From the NCBI RefSeq assembly GCF_020144665.1, contig NZ_JAAHBQ010000053.1, positions 1 to 45,644 of the forward strand: a stretch of DNA of 45,644 nt, in the 5' to 3' direction. A program made the translations under genes and the position numbers. How positions within the stretch are numbered: position 1 is the stretch's first letter; every line of letters begins with the position of its first letter. This stretch comes from Oscillatoria salina IIICB1. Its GTDB lineage: Bacteria > Cyanobacteriota > Cyanobacteriia > Cyanobacteriales > SIO1D9. Below are positions 34,661 to 45,640 of the stretch, in pieces. Under the pieces are notes generated by a model. The model ran no database searches, had not been told where the DNA came from, and worked only from the letters and a program-made list of their open reading frames with translations.

Positions 34661-34882
34661 AATCAAATAAACTTGGTTTTCCTAGTTGCCTAACCAGCGC
34701 GAACGTGAAGAAAAATTTCTTCTTATTCATGGATCTTAACGGTTTGTTGCACTTTGATTGGTAGTTATTTTCCCAGATAGGTAAATTAGCACGACAAAAA
34801 TTATCTAAAGACGACAAACTCAAGGGTGGAAACCCCCAAAAACCCAAACTCTAAGCTAATTTCAAAAGCGAAAGATTAAAAC

Positions 34883-35398
34883 CTACTCGCTTGTCTCCAG
34901 TCCCCGCGGAGGAAGCAAACCAAGGGGAATTTGTTCGGCTGCACGAGCCAATTCAGAAGCCACACGAGCAGCATAAGGTTTAATCACCAACCAAACCAGA
35001 GGAGATAGCCAACCTCGTAGCGAGACCGAATAAGATATGTAACTACCACAAAGTGTAGATTCTACTTGATAAGTCACTCTTTTTTCGACACCAGGAATTG
35101 TCAACACCCGCACGCTGAGTAACTCTCGCGGGCGTACTCGCTCCACAAAAATCCGCAGTCGAATAGGAATTAAACGCGTCACCACTTGGTAGATTAAGCC
35201 GGGTTTGGGAATCAAGCCATGAGGAGCATTGCTACTAGAAATCAAAGGATGCCAAGAAAAATCAGTAATATTAATCAATTTTTCCCACAGAATATCTACC
35301 GGGACACTACTCACAGCGCGATAACTTTTATATAGGGAAAACTTGCAGCAAATTTTCCCACGACCAGCAATTAACTTGAAAGAAAAATTAAGAATCAC
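34883..35398 (-). CDS. SRPBCC (START-like) family protein
   Basis: This protein of about 171 residues has the helix-grip layout of SRPBCC lipid- or pigment-binding proteins. It contains YRAVSSVPVDILWEKLINITDFSWHPLISSSNAP near the N-terminus, alternating beta strands (VVTRLIPIRLRIFVERVRPRELLSVRVL) and a long C-terminal helix (VIKPYAARVASELARAAEQI). Ligand and function are unknown. The start was set at GTG 35398, which has GGGAGG 6 bp ahead; a TTG 10 codons upstream is less likely. The N-terminal segment before YRAVSS is basic and non-conserved-looking. Confidence 0.75.
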   Translation of the reverse strand: MILNFSFKLIAGRGKICCKFSLYKSYRAVSSVPVDILWEKLINITDFSWHPLISSSNAPHGLIPKPGLIYQVVTRLIPIRLRIFVERVRPRELLSVRVLTIPGVEKRVTYQVESTLCGSYISYSVSLRGWLSPLVWLVIKPYAARVASELARAAEQIPLGLLPPRGLETSE

Positions 35399-35729
35399 TA
35401 CACGCCTCCCGCAGTAATGCTCAGGCAAGTCTCTTATTGTATGAAAATGGGAATGCGCTTAGTTTCCTGCTCAAGGATACTTAATAAATAACTGTTACCT
35501 CAGAAAGTTGATGGTAGCAGCAAGGCTCAACAGCTTATGGTAGCCTGGATTTTCATACTGTCAGGTTTCTTTTAAGCTACATGAATCAAGCATTGAGTTT
35601 TAGGGTCTCGATCGGCGATACTGCTCAATGATTACTTTCTGCCTGACTCGATCTAGAGTGGCTAAAGCTACCTTGAAGTATTGCCAAACTGGAAACAGGA
35701 AGCTTGTTGAATTATATCGATTTTAGTTT
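35399..35729. other. Divergent intergenic region upstream of hemF
   Basis: This is a 331-bp gap between the divergent SRPBCC and hemF genes. It holds ATGGTAGC twice (about 25 bp apart near 35510-35545) and a weak inverted repeat CATTGAG (35591-35597)/CTCAATG (35624-35630). I see no gene, RNA or tandem array, and no operator I can name. Confidence 0.5.
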
Positions 35730-36761
35730 ATGACAGTTGATTCTCAAGAAATAACCACCTCTGCTGCTTTGTTACCTCCTGCTGACTCGAAAAGCAGAGT
35801 CAGCGAGTTTATGAAACAGCTACAAGACGAAATTTGTCAGACTCTCGAAGAAGTGGATGGTGTAGGCAAATTTCACGAAGATAGTTGGGAACGCCCTGAA
35901 GGTGGTGGGGGTCGTTCTCGCGTCATCCGTGAAGGTGAGATTTTTGAACAAGGAGGAGTAAATTTTTCGGAAGTTTGGGGCAAAAATTTACCTCCTTCCA
36001 TTCTGCGACAACGCCCGGAAGCTGAAGGACACGAGTTTTATGCGACTGGTACGTCGATGGTGTTACATCCTCGTAATCCCTACATTCCAACGGTTCATCT
36101 CAATTACCGCTACTTTGAAGCAGGACCTGTGTGGTGGTTTGGTGGTGGGGCAGATTTAACTCCCTATTATCCATTTGCAGAAGATGCTACTCATTTTCAT
36201 TTAAGCTTAAAAGCTGCTTGCGATCGCCACCACGAAGCTTATTATCCGGTGTTTAAACGTTGGTGTGACGAATATTTTTATCTTAAGCATCGTCAGGAAC
36301 CACGCGGGATTGGAGGATTGTTTTTTGATTATCAAGATGGTACGGGCGAACTGTATCGCGGTCCTAGTTTAGAAGGGGAAGCAGCAATTTACACTCAAAA
36401 GATAGGTAAAGTTTCTCAACGTAGTTGGGAAGATTTGTTTAATTTTGTTGTCGATTGCGGTCAAGCGTTTTTACCGGCTTACGTGCCAATTATTAAACGT
36501 CGTCGTCAGCTTGAATATGGCGATCGCGAACGCGATTTCCAGCTTTATCGCCGGGGACGCTATGTGGAATTTAATCTTGTCTACGACCGAGGTACGATTT
36601 TTGGGCTGCAAACTAACGGACGTACTGAGTCGATTTTAATGTCTTTGCCGCCCTTGGTACGTTGGCAATACTGCTACGAACCGGAACCCAATACACCGGA
36701 AGCAGAGTTGTACACAACATTTCTTAAACCTCAAGATTGGGCAAATTGGCAGCCTTGCTAA
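35730..36761 (+). CDS. hemF: Oxygen-dependent coproporphyrinogen III oxidase
   Basis: This 343-residue enzyme oxidatively decarboxylates coproporphyrinogen III to protoporphyrinogen IX for haem and chlorophyll synthesis. It carries the HemF signatures [74 protein letters not shown] and [33 protein letters not shown]. It is full length, including the C-terminal WYRE-like YCYEPEP end. The ATG at 35730 gives a 35-residue hydrophilic N-terminus before the conserved domain, usual in cyanobacteria. Confidence 0.96.
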   Translation: MTVDSQEITTSAALLPPADSKSRVSEFMKQLQDEICQTLEEVDGVGKFHEDSWERPEGGGGRSRVIREGEIFEQGGVNFSEVWGKNLPPSILRQRPEAEGHEFYATGTSMVLHPRNPYIPTVHLNYRYFEAGPVWWFGGGADLTPYYPFAEDATHFHLSLKAACDRHHEAYYPVFKRWCDEYFYLKHRQEPRGIGGLFFDYQDGTGELYRGPSLEGEAAIYTQKIGKVSQRSWEDLFNFVVDCGQAFLPAYVPIIKRRRQLEYGDRERDFQLYRRGRYVEFNLVYDRGTIFGLQTNGRTESILMSLPPLVRWQYCYEPEPNTPEAELYTTFLKPQDWANWQPC

Positions 36762-36916
36762 GAGAGGTTTCTGAGTTAGAATACTGTCGATAAACAGCAA
36801 TAAAAGCGGCAGGGCGATCGCTCTCTACCCTATTCAGGTTTTTCCGGCTACCTAACTCAATCAATTTTGACAACAATACGGATAGGTATTAGCTGTTGTT
36901 GCTGGAATGGAGGCTA

Positions 36917-37288
36917 ATGGTGATTCATATCGATCAAAGAACACATACAACCGAGGATGGCACGACAGTAATTGTATTAGCTCCCAGTGGACGTTTAGAT
37001 ATTACTACTGCTTGGCAGTTTCGTCTGAAATTACAAGAGTGTATCTCTAAACTTAGTCCTCATGTGGTGGTTAATCTCTCTCAAGTTAACTTTATTGATA
37101 GCTCTGGTTTGACTTCGCTGGTAGCGGGAATGCGCGATGCTGATAAAGTTAAGGGCAGTTTCCGCATTTGTAATGTTCATCCAGAAGCTAAGCTGGTGTT
37201 TGAAGTGACCATGATGGACTCGGTGTTTGAAATTTTTGAGACGGAAGAGGAAGCTCTTGAAGGCGTTCCCCGCACTCTGCAAACTTGA
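36917..37288 (+). CDS. STAS-domain anti-sigma factor antagonist
   Basis: This 124-residue protein is a single STAS domain: VIVLAPSGRLDITTAWQFRLKLQECI, VVVNLSQVNFIDSSGLTSLVAGMRDA and FRICNVHPEAKLVFEVTMMDSVFEIF. The phosphorylatable serine pair in NFIDSSGL is intact, so it can be switched by a cognate kinase/anti-sigma factor, which is not encoded nearby. GGAGG at 36908-36912 lies 4 bp ahead of ATG 36917 and 7 bp ahead of GTG 36920; either start works. It follows hemF by about 155 bp and ends before a convergent terminator. Confidence 0.9.
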   Translation: MVIHIDQRTHTTEDGTTVIVLAPSGRLDITTAWQFRLKLQECISKLSPHVVVNLSQVNFIDSSGLTSLVAGMRDADKVKGSFRICNVHPEAKLVFEVTMMDSVFEIFETEEEALEGVPRTLQT

Positions 37289-37298
37289 CTTCTCTACT

Positions 37299-37322
37299 CG
37301 CCAAATCAGTCTTGATTTGGCG
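37299..37322. terminator. Bidirectional terminator-like hairpin
   Basis: A perfect 9-bp stem CGCCAAATC/GATTTGGCG with loop AGTCTT lies 10 bp after the STAS stop and 29 bp before the convergent bilin-lyase stop. There is no long T run on either side, but the position fits shared termination. Confidence 0.65.
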
Positions 37323-37350
37323 GTAGCTTTCTGAAGTTGATGCTCAAGTT

Positions 37351-37965
37351 TCAAATTTGTAACTCGTTAGTAAAATCTTGCTGTTTCTGAAAGCGAAATG
37401 GTCCGATTATTGCTCCCCAAGTGGCTTTGCCTGTTTTGGGGTCGATTCCTTTGTCAAAAATTCGTAATTCTTCTGGGGTGACTTCAAAGCCGAGTGAAAT
37501 ATGATAGGTGTTGCTTTGGTAGGTGAAGCTACAGGGTTTGCCTGTGGCACTTGTGGCGGTAAATTGATAGCGAGACCTTGACAAGTGCTTGGTTTTGACT
37601 TTCAAGGTGCAGTTAGGCAAAAATTCGATTTGTTCTGGTTGCAGTTGCTGAAGCTTTTCTGGGTTACGTCCCGCGCCTTTGATAAATTCGATGTCGTGGA
37701 ATTTATAGTAATCAACTTTTAGTGAGTTGGCTTGTTCGTTGTTTTGGCGCAGTCTTAACAATCGAGGACGATAGGGTTTATTGAGGTTGATAATATTTGC
37801 TTGTTCTGCATAAAGAGTGATGCTGTCTTCGGTAAATAAGGGTACGGGACGATGCCAAAGATGGAGGTGGACGTACCAAGTGGGAGACGATCTCGCTTGT
37901 TCTTGGTTATCGAATTTTCCCGCTAGGTACTTCCCTAATGTAATTAGCTCTGGTGATAAATTCAT
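37351..37965 (-). CDS. CpcT/CpeT-family phycobiliprotein lyase
   Basis: This 204-residue protein attaches a bilin chromophore to a cysteine of a phycobiliprotein. Family blocks are LITLGKYLAGKFDNQEQA at the N-terminus, PTWYVHLHLWHRPVPLF, LYAEQANIINLNKPYRPRLLRL, the NCTLKVK strand and FEVTPEELRIFDKGIDPKTGKATWGAIIGPF. CpcT acts on Cys153 of beta-phycocyanin and CpeT on phycoerythrin; the sequence does not let me tell which, so no symbol is given. The ATG at 37965 fits family length better than a TTG eight codons upstream. It is divergent from thf1. Confidence 0.88.
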   Translation of the reverse strand: MNLSPELITLGKYLAGKFDNQEQARSSPTWYVHLHLWHRPVPLFTEDSITLYAEQANIINLNKPYRPRLLRLRQNNEQANSLKVDYYKFHDIEFIKGAGRNPEKLQQLQPEQIEFLPNCTLKVKTKHLSRSRYQFTATSATGKPCSFTYQSNTYHISLGFEVTPEELRIFDKGIDPKTGKATWGAIIGPFRFQKQQDFTNELQI

Positions 37966-38130
37966 TCGCTCGCAAATAACGCTGGACAAATATTTATCTT
38001 AGTTGTCGAAATCTTGCAATGGGTATGTTGGAAGCGGGATGTATATTTTGCGTCAAACGCGCGTAGTCAACTTGGCAAACTTACCAGATAGCGCGACAAT
38101 GGGATTAAAAGTTTCCTAATATTCTGCTTT

Positions 38131-38823
38131 GTGGATAAAGTTCGCACAGTCTCTGATACTAAACGAGATTTCTATAATCATCACACTCGTCCCATTAATT
38201 CAATTTATCGACGCGTAGTCGATGAGTTGATTGTGGAGATACACTTGCTTTCGGTCAATAGTGACTTTCACTACGATCCAATTTACGCTTTGGGTGTAGT
38301 CACTTCTTTTGAGAAGTTTATGCAGGGTTATCGCCCTGAAGAGGATAAAGAGTCAATTTTTCAGGCTCTATGTCGTTCTGTGGGTGACGATCCGCAACAA
38401 TATCGACAGGATGCAGAACGCTTGTTGGCTTTTGCTAAGTCGAGGTCTGGTAAAGAATTGGTTTCTTGGTTGGTTTCTCCGACTCCTGTTGAAGGTGCAG
38501 GGGATCTCATGGAGACTGTCCAAGAAATTAGTGCTGACCCGAAATACAAATATAGTCGTTTGTTCGCTATTGGTTTGTATACTCTGTTGCAAGAGGCAGA
38601 TCCTGAGTTGCTGAAAGAGGAAAAACAACCCGATCGCCTTTTGCAAGAAGTCGGTGATGCTCTCAATTTACCTCAAGAAAAGTTGCTTAAAGACCTGGAA
38701 CTATATCGCGGTAATCTTGAGAAAATGACTCAAGGTCTTAGTGCGATCGAAGATGCTCTCCGCGATGCTCGCAAAAAACGCGAACAACGCGCTCAAGAAA
38801 AAAAGCAGGCTGAAAGTAATTAG
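38131..38823 (+). CDS. thf1: Photosystem II biogenesis protein Thf1/Psb29
   Basis: This 230-residue protein carries the family start VRTVSDTKRDFYNHHTRPINSIYRRVVDELIVEIHLLSVN, followed by YDPIYALGVVTSFEKFMQGY and FAIGLYTLLQEADPE, and a C-terminal charged coiled coil (LRDARKKREQRAQEKKQ). Thf1/Psb29 associates with thylakoid membranes, supports photosystem II assembly and repair, and interacts with FtsH protease. The start is the GTG at 38131, because the conserved VRTVSDTKR follows after three codons and no ATG exists upstream. It ends before a hairpin shared with convergent trxA. Confidence 0.93.
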   Translation: MDKVRTVSDTKRDFYNHHTRPINSIYRRVVDELIVEIHLLSVNSDFHYDPIYALGVVTSFEKFMQGYRPEEDKESIFQALCRSVGDDPQQYRQDAERLLAFAKSRSGKELVSWLVSPTPVEGAGDLMETVQEISADPKYKYSRLFAIGLYTLLQEADPELLKEEKQPDRLLQEVGDALNLPQEKLLKDLELYRGNLEKMTQGLSAIEDALRDARKKREQRAQEKKQAESN

Positions 38824-38901
38824 TCTTGTGGATCGGGTTTTTCTTTACTAGGTGGGCTTTTTGCCTGCTCTTGAGCTAGAGAAAGCTACATTAACTATCT
38901 T

Positions 38902-38920
38902 CGGGAGCCAGATGCTCCCG
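38902..38920. terminator. Terminator between convergent thf1 and trxA
   Basis: A perfect 7-bp GC-rich stem CGGGAGC/GCTCCCG closes loop CAGAT and is followed by CTATTTCTTT on the plus strand. It lies between the two convergent stop codons (38823 and 38945). Confidence 0.7.
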
Positions 38921-38944
38921 CTATTTCTTTAGATCAACTCAAAA

Positions 38945-39262
38945 TTAAAGTAAAGAATTTAAATGTTGCACTAGCTGTGGTGCTTGCATTGCTCCTTCGA
39001 TGCGCTCCATTGGCTCTCCGTTTTTAAACAAAATTAGTGTGGGTAGCCCTTGAATCATGTACTGAGATGCTAAATGTGGGTATTTGTCTGTATCAATTTT
39101 GACAATTTGCACTCGACCTGCTAATTGGTCTTTTACTTGCTCTAACACTTGTGCCATCATCTGACAAGGTCCGCACCAAGTAGCGTAAAAATCTACTAAG
39201 ACTGGTGTTTCTGCACTGCTGAGGAGTTCGTTAAAGCTGGAGAATTGTTTCTTAATTGCCAT
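38945..39262 (-). CDS. trxA: Thioredoxin
   Basis: This 105-residue thioredoxin has the redox site WCGPC (Cys30, Cys33) in VDFYATWCGPCQMM and the cis-proline loop GLPTLILF. The length and fold are those of a classical cytoplasmic thioredoxin. The start MAIKKQFSSFNELL lacks the extended N-terminus of m-type plastid homologues. The site sequence CGPCQMM with Met-Met rather than Lys-x-x after the second Cys places it near the cyanobacterial x/y-like or TrxA-paralogue groups; I cannot place it further. It is monocistronic. Confidence 0.93.
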   Translation of the reverse strand: MAIKKQFSSFNELLSSAETPVLVDFYATWCGPCQMMAQVLEQVKDQLAGRVQIVKIDTDKYPHLASQYMIQGLPTLILFKNGEPMERIEGAMQAPQLVQHLNSLL

Positions 39263-39378
39263 AGGAATTGCTAAAGTAGCGATCGCTAATAATTTTGATT
39301 TAATTGTTTTAATTAGTTTATTGATTCAGCTTGATTTTAGTCTACAATCGTTAGACTCTGGATCGGGGAAATCATTAA

Positions 39379-40158
<780 letters not shown>

Positions 40159-40162
40159 ATTA

Positions 40163-40303
40163 GGGATTGGGAACTGAGGACTGGGGACTGGGGATTGGGG
40201 ATTAGGGGCGACAAGGAAGACAAGGAGGATAAACGGTTAACTGTTCCCTGGTAACTGGTAACTGTTAACTGATAACTGAACCCAGTCCCCAATCACCAAT
40301 CCC
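40163..40303. repeat. Foldback element with 23-bp inverted ends
   Basis: The 23-bp ends at 40163-40185 and 40281-40303 are imperfect reverse complements (19 of 23 by my count), made of GGGGACT/GGGGATT-type units on the left and AGTCCCC/AATC units on the right. Between them lie a purine-rich GACAAGGA stretch and TAACTG repeats (40231-40279). The arrangement is the same as around the DUF1818 gene at 23.2-24.0 kb. It lies between fabG and the CIRCE element of groEL. Confidence 0.8.
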
Positions 40304-40334
40304 TTCGGGTAGGGTTATCCGCCCCTCGATCGAG

Positions 40335-42081
<1,747 letters not shown>

Positions 42082-42108
42082 ACTGCCCTCTGAATCCTTA
42101 AATTGCCT

Positions 42109-42138
42109 GGTAGAGACGTTGCGTGCAACGTCTCTACC
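42109..42138. terminator. Perfect 30-bp palindrome after groEL
   Basis: The arms 42109-42122 and 42125-42138 form a perfect 14-bp stem (GGTAGAGACGTTGC and its complement) with a 2-nt centre, followed by ATTTTTAG. It terminates groEL. The arm sequence is a dispersed cyanobacterial-style repeat; a shorter degraded member occurs at 21281-21310. Confidence 0.85.
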
Positions 42139-42365
42139 ATTTTTAGTTAATATTAATAATTGCTAAATTTACTTGACTTTTTTAGTTTTTTTGCTAAGAA
42201 TATTCAAATATTTATTAAAAAAATTACAGTATGGAGGAGTTCAAATAATCCACTTTTCCTTAATAAAAATTCCCAATTTGGAGAATTATCCTCAAGATTA
42301 ATTTTGAGATAATTATGATTAATTTATTAGAATTGAAACTAGAAAAACTAGCAAATTTTGATTAT

Positions 42366-42968
42366 TTACTGAGAATTATAATATTTCAAAAGCAAATTTC
42401 CGGCGGTGTCTAAATTTTCGCCAAAACTAATTATTCCTTCCTCATGTCCGCCCATAACAAGAATTTTCTTAGTCATTAAATCTGCTTCTGCGAACAAGCG
42501 TAAGATTTCTTTTGCCATTTCTGGAGTACCATAGGGGCAATCGGGAGAACTTGTAGGAATTTTGAACATTAAATTCTGCCACATTTGCAGATTATGGACG
42601 TGAATTATTGCCTTAATTTGTGAATTTGCTTGGTAAATAACTGCATGAGTTAAAGACTCCGAAGAAGCCGCGATCGCGCCTTCGCAGGTTAAAGAATTTT
42701 TTTCTAAATCAAAATCAATTACTGTCGTATAGTGTTCGTTAGTTAATTGGGCAATTTTCCCGGTTTGAGTCCCAGAAACAAGAAATTGTCCCGGTTTTTT
42801 GGCGCGAATGCTAATATTCCCAAAGCCAATTCCATTGTCATAAATACCAATTAAACCTAATTGATATAATTTTGAACGCCATAAATTTAGTTCTTGAATT
42901 TCCTCATCAGGAAGAGGAGATGAGGGAATCCAATTACAGTTATATTTAACATAACCTTCATCAATCAT
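42366..42968 (-). CDS. Class II aldolase/adducin family protein
   Basis: This 200-residue protein has the class II aldolase fold signatures: the glycine-rich phosphate-binding NGIGFGNISIRA and GTQTGK, the acidic GAIAASSESLTHAVIY, the zinc-binding pair IHVHNLQMW and the later His/Glu segment VMGGHEEGIISFGE. Relatives include L-fuculose-phosphate and L-ribulose-phosphate aldolases and epimerases, but family members differ in substrate and none can be assigned. The second metal-binding position seems to be retained (His in HEEG). The ATG at 42968 is preceded by an AT-rich region. There are no sugar-metabolism genes nearby. Confidence 0.82.
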   Translation of the reverse strand: MIDEGYVKYNCNWIPSSPLPDEEIQELNLWRSKLYQLGLIGIYDNGIGFGNISIRAKKPGQFLVSGTQTGKIAQLTNEHYTTVIDFDLEKNSLTCEGAIAASSESLTHAVIYQANSQIKAIIHVHNLQMWQNLMFKIPTSSPDCPYGTPEMAKEILRLFAEADLMTKKILVMGGHEEGIISFGENLDTAGNLLLKYYNSQ

Positions 42969-43133
42969 TGTTAATTTCCTCAGTTGGTTACTTGAGAAAA
43001 GATTATCGACTAATTTCGGTCAAGTGCAAGTACGAATTAGGAAAAGATCGCCCAGCCCCTGTCATTTTGACTCAAAAAGCTTATTATCAGAGTGGCGAAT
43101 CCCGCGCCAGCACAGACCCACCTTAAGATTAGC

Positions 43134-44276
43134 ATGGCACAATTACCACCTCGACAGTCGGAAATTGTTATCGAATCAGAACAAGAAGAAGAAGATTACT
43201 TTGACTACTTTTACGATCGACCCGGAAGCGAACCTGGTGCTCTAAGTATCGATCCCGATGCTTTACCAACAGAAATTGTTCTCATCGACTATAACGAAAG
43301 TCAAGCGAAGCGGAAAGTTAAGATTGAACCATCAGAGTGTACTCCTTATCTGGAGACAGATTCAGTTTCTTGGATGGACGTACAAGGTTTGGGTAGCGAA
43401 GCGATGTTAAAAGAAATTGGGAGAATATTTAATTTACATCCGCTACTGTTGGAAGATGTAGTTAACGTTCCTCAGCGTCCCAAAGTCGATGATTATAACG
43501 ATCGATTGCTGATTATCGCTCAAATGGTGATGCCGAAGCCAAATGAAGAAGGGTTTATTAGCGAACAAGTTAGTTTTATTGTGGGAAAATGTTACTTGTT
43601 AACATTTCAGGAAGAACCTTTACGAGATTGTTTCGATCCAGTACGCGATCGCATTCGTCTCAATAAAGGTAGAGTACGTCAATGTGGTTCTGATTATTTA
43701 GTTTACGTGCTTTTAGACGCGATCGTTGATAATTTTTTCCCTGTTTTAGAAGATTATGGCGAACGAATTGAAGATTTGGAAGATGAAGTTGTACTTAATC
43801 CTACTCGTCGAACTTTAGAAAAAATCTATCAAGTTCGCCGGGAATTACTCGCCCTCCGACGCGCAATTTGGCCCCTACGGAATGCGATTAATACTTTAGT
43901 TCGTGGTAGTAGCGATTTGATTAGCAGCGATGTCCAAATTTATTTTCGCGATTCCTACGATCGTGCAATCCAAATACTAGATATTGTCGAGACTTATCGA
44001 GAATTGGCTTCTGGTTTAATGGATGTTTATATGTCTTCAATCAGTAATAAAATGAACGAAGTTATGAAACTTTTAACTGTAATTTCGACAATTTTTATCC
44101 CACTTTCCTTTATGGCTGGTGTCTATGGAATGAATTTTGAACATATACCAGAATTAGGCTGGAAATGGGGTTATTGGGGTTTTTGGCTAATAGTAGCGGC
44201 GATCGCGTCTAGTTTAATCTTTTTCTTCTGGCGGCGAGGTTGGTTTGAAAACTTTTATCCGGTGAAGGAGGATTAG
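43134..44276 (+). CDS. corA: CorA-type magnesium/cobalt transporter
   Basis: This 380-residue CorA channel has a large cytoplasmic N-terminal domain (to about 315) with long stalk helices (DRAIQILDIVETYRELASGLMDVYMSSISNKMNEVMKLLTVISTIFIPLSFMAGVYGMNFEHIPEL). Two C-terminal membrane helices follow, with the signature YGMN loop. The basic tail WRRGWFENFYPVKED lies in the cytoplasm. CorA forms a homopentamer for Mg2+ uptake. The start is uncertain: ATG 43134 is preferred, but GTG 43092 is in frame and would add 14 residues (MANPAPAQTHLKIS). Acidic residues at the N-terminus (EQEEEDYFDYFYDR) are a lineage feature. Confidence 0.92.
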   Translation: MAQLPPRQSEIVIESEQEEEDYFDYFYDRPGSEPGALSIDPDALPTEIVLIDYNESQAKRKVKIEPSECTPYLETDSVSWMDVQGLGSEAMLKEIGRIFNLHPLLLEDVVNVPQRPKVDDYNDRLLIIAQMVMPKPNEEGFISEQVSFIVGKCYLLTFQEEPLRDCFDPVRDRIRLNKGRVRQCGSDYLVYVLLDAIVDNFFPVLEDYGERIEDLEDEVVLNPTRRTLEKIYQVRRELLALRRAIWPLRNAINTLVRGSSDLISSDVQIYFRDSYDRAIQILDIVETYRELASGLMDVYMSSISNKMNEVMKLLTVISTIFIPLSFMAGVYGMNFEHIPELGWKWGYWGFWLIVAAIASSLIFFFWRRGWFENFYPVKED

Positions 44277-44287
44277 AGATAAGGAAA

Positions 44288-44359
44288 TCAGTTATCAGTG
44301 AACAGTTATCAGTGAACAGTTACCAGTGAACAGTTTATTCGCTAATTGCTTCTTGTCTC
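44288..44359. repeat. Repeat element sharing the 28-bp core
   Basis: Repeats of AGTTATC and AGTGAAC (44288-44330) lead into a 28-bp core at 44332-44359. This core is the exact reverse complement of 23863-23890. It lies between corA and the next gene. Further downstream (about 44365-44400) there are AACTGATAAGG-type remnants. Confidence 0.9.
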
Positions 44360-44435
44360 GAATTTCTGCTGAAAACTGATAAGGTGAAAACTCCCTTTTC
44401 TCCAGTCAGCAGTCCCTTCCAGTCTCTAATTACCA

Positions 44436-45098
44436 ATGAACCAACGTAACTTATTTGTTTTAACTGTTTACTTGCTTTGTGTTGCTTATGTAATTTACAA
44501 AATGGTGAAGGATGTTAATGAATATATTAGCGTCAAATTAGATCGGGAAGCTTTAGATGCTGAACTAGAAGAAAAAAATTTAAAAGATTTATTAAGCATC
44601 TCATTTAAACTAGAAGATCGAATTAAGCCTCCAAATTTTAAACTAATACCCATCAAGATTACTAATAAATCCGGGCAACATACATTTATAGTCGATTGGG
44701 AGCAAAGTACGATCGCCGACCAAGAAGGGCGATCGCAGCGACTAATTCGCTTGATTCCAGGAATGACGATGGATTTGTCTCAACCGCAGGTGACAAGAGT
44801 GGTTGCACCTGGTCAAATCTTAGAAGAGAAAGTAACTAGCGAAGAAACACTTAAAGGTATTCCGGGCGAAGCTTTAGCTATTGTTTCTCCTTTGTTTGAC
44901 CCGAAGAAAATGCAAGCTGCAACAGCAGAAAAACCAGTAAAATTCTCGCTCCGATTAATTATTCAACAAGCCGAACCTCTCGATCGTCTCGGACAACGGC
45001 GCTTGTATACGATAATTTGTCAGTTTACGATTAAAAGTCCACCCTGGTATAAATCTTTGGCTTGGAAATCGAAAGATAAGAAGAAAAAGAAGAAATAA
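44436..45098 (+). CDS. Membrane-anchored protein of unknown function
   Basis: This 220-residue protein has one N-terminal hydrophobic segment (NLFVLTVYLLCVAYVIYKMVKD) followed by a soluble domain of about 180 residues. The domain has alternating beta-type strands (FKLIPIKITNKSGQHTFIVDWEQSTI, QVTRVVAPGQILEEKVTSEETL, FSLRLIIQQAEP) and a very basic C-terminal end (KSLAWKSKDKKKKKK). The pattern of an anchored immunoglobulin-like fold is suggestive, but I recognise no family. The ATG at 44436 starts just after the repeat element and has no clear ribosome-binding site. It precedes rnpB by about 75 bp. Confidence 0.65.
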   Translation: MNQRNLFVLTVYLLCVAYVIYKMVKDVNEYISVKLDREALDAELEEKNLKDLLSISFKLEDRIKPPNFKLIPIKITNKSGQHTFIVDWEQSTIADQEGRSQRLIRLIPGMTMDLSQPQVTRVVAPGQILEEKVTSEETLKGIPGEALAIVSPLFDPKKMQAATAEKPVKFSLRLIIQQAEPLDRLGQRRLYTIICQFTIKSPPWYKSLAWKSKDKKKKKK

Positions 45099-45172
45099 GT
45101 TTAATACCAGTGGCGGAAATCTCTAACTATCTGTTAAAGACAAACAACTCATTAACAATTAAACTGAAAAAT

Positions 45173-45640
45173 GGAGAGAGTAGGCGAAGGTGGTTGCAGG
45201 CTTGCCAGTTGAGTAAGTTTGAGGAAAGTCCGGGCTTCCGAAAGACCAGACTTGCTGGGTAATTCCCAGTGCGGGCAACCGTGAGGATAGTGCCACAGAA
45301 AAATACCGCCTTTTTTGGTAGTCAGTCAATACCGATCGCTGAAAAAGGTAAGGGTGCAAAGGTGCGGTAAGAGCGCACCAGCACGATCGAGAGGTCGTGG
45401 CTCGGTAAACCCCAGTCGGAAGCAAGGTCGAAGGAACTATGGTTGGTCTTTTTCCAGTTCCGTCGCAGTCTAGGTTCGCTGAGGCTGCTGAGGCTGCTGA
45501 GGCTGCTGAGGCTGCTGAGGCTGCTGAGGCTGCAAGGAGTACCGCTAGAGGCGGCTGGTAACAGTCGTCCCAGACAGATAACCGCCCTCACGAGAGTAAT
45601 TCTTGTGGGAACAGAACCCGGCTTATGTCCGACTCTCTCC
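45173..45640 (+). ncRNA. rnpB: RNase P RNA, bacterial type A, cyanobacterial
   Basis: The 468-nt RNA is bounded by the P1 helix: GGAGAGAGT (45173-45181) pairs with ACTCTCTCC (45632-45640). Conserved regions are visible: GAGGAAAGTCCGGGCT at the 5' side, GGTAAGAGCGCACC, GGTAAACCCC, AAGCAAGG, GAGATAAC-type ACAGATAACCGCCC and the 3' ACAGAACCCGGCTTATG. It is the catalytic subunit that trims tRNA 5' leaders. A 54-nt nonamer array is inserted at 45481-45534. No CDS is supported in this interval. Confidence 0.97.
45481..45534 (+). repeat. Nonamer array GAGGCTGCT x6 inside rnpB
   Basis: Five perfect GAGGCTGCT units and one final GAGGCTGCA stand in a row inside the RNase P RNA. By comparison with other cyanobacterial RNase P RNAs the array lies after the TTCCGT arm and before the ACCGCTAGAGG segment, in the variable P15-P17 neighbourhood. 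It is repetitive sequence transcribed as part of the ribozyme. Confidence 0.9.

Noticed and set aside
45322-45591. Minus-strand frame with Leu-Ser-Ser repeats
   Set aside because: It is the shadow of the GAGGCTGCT array and lies wholly inside the RNase P RNA gene.
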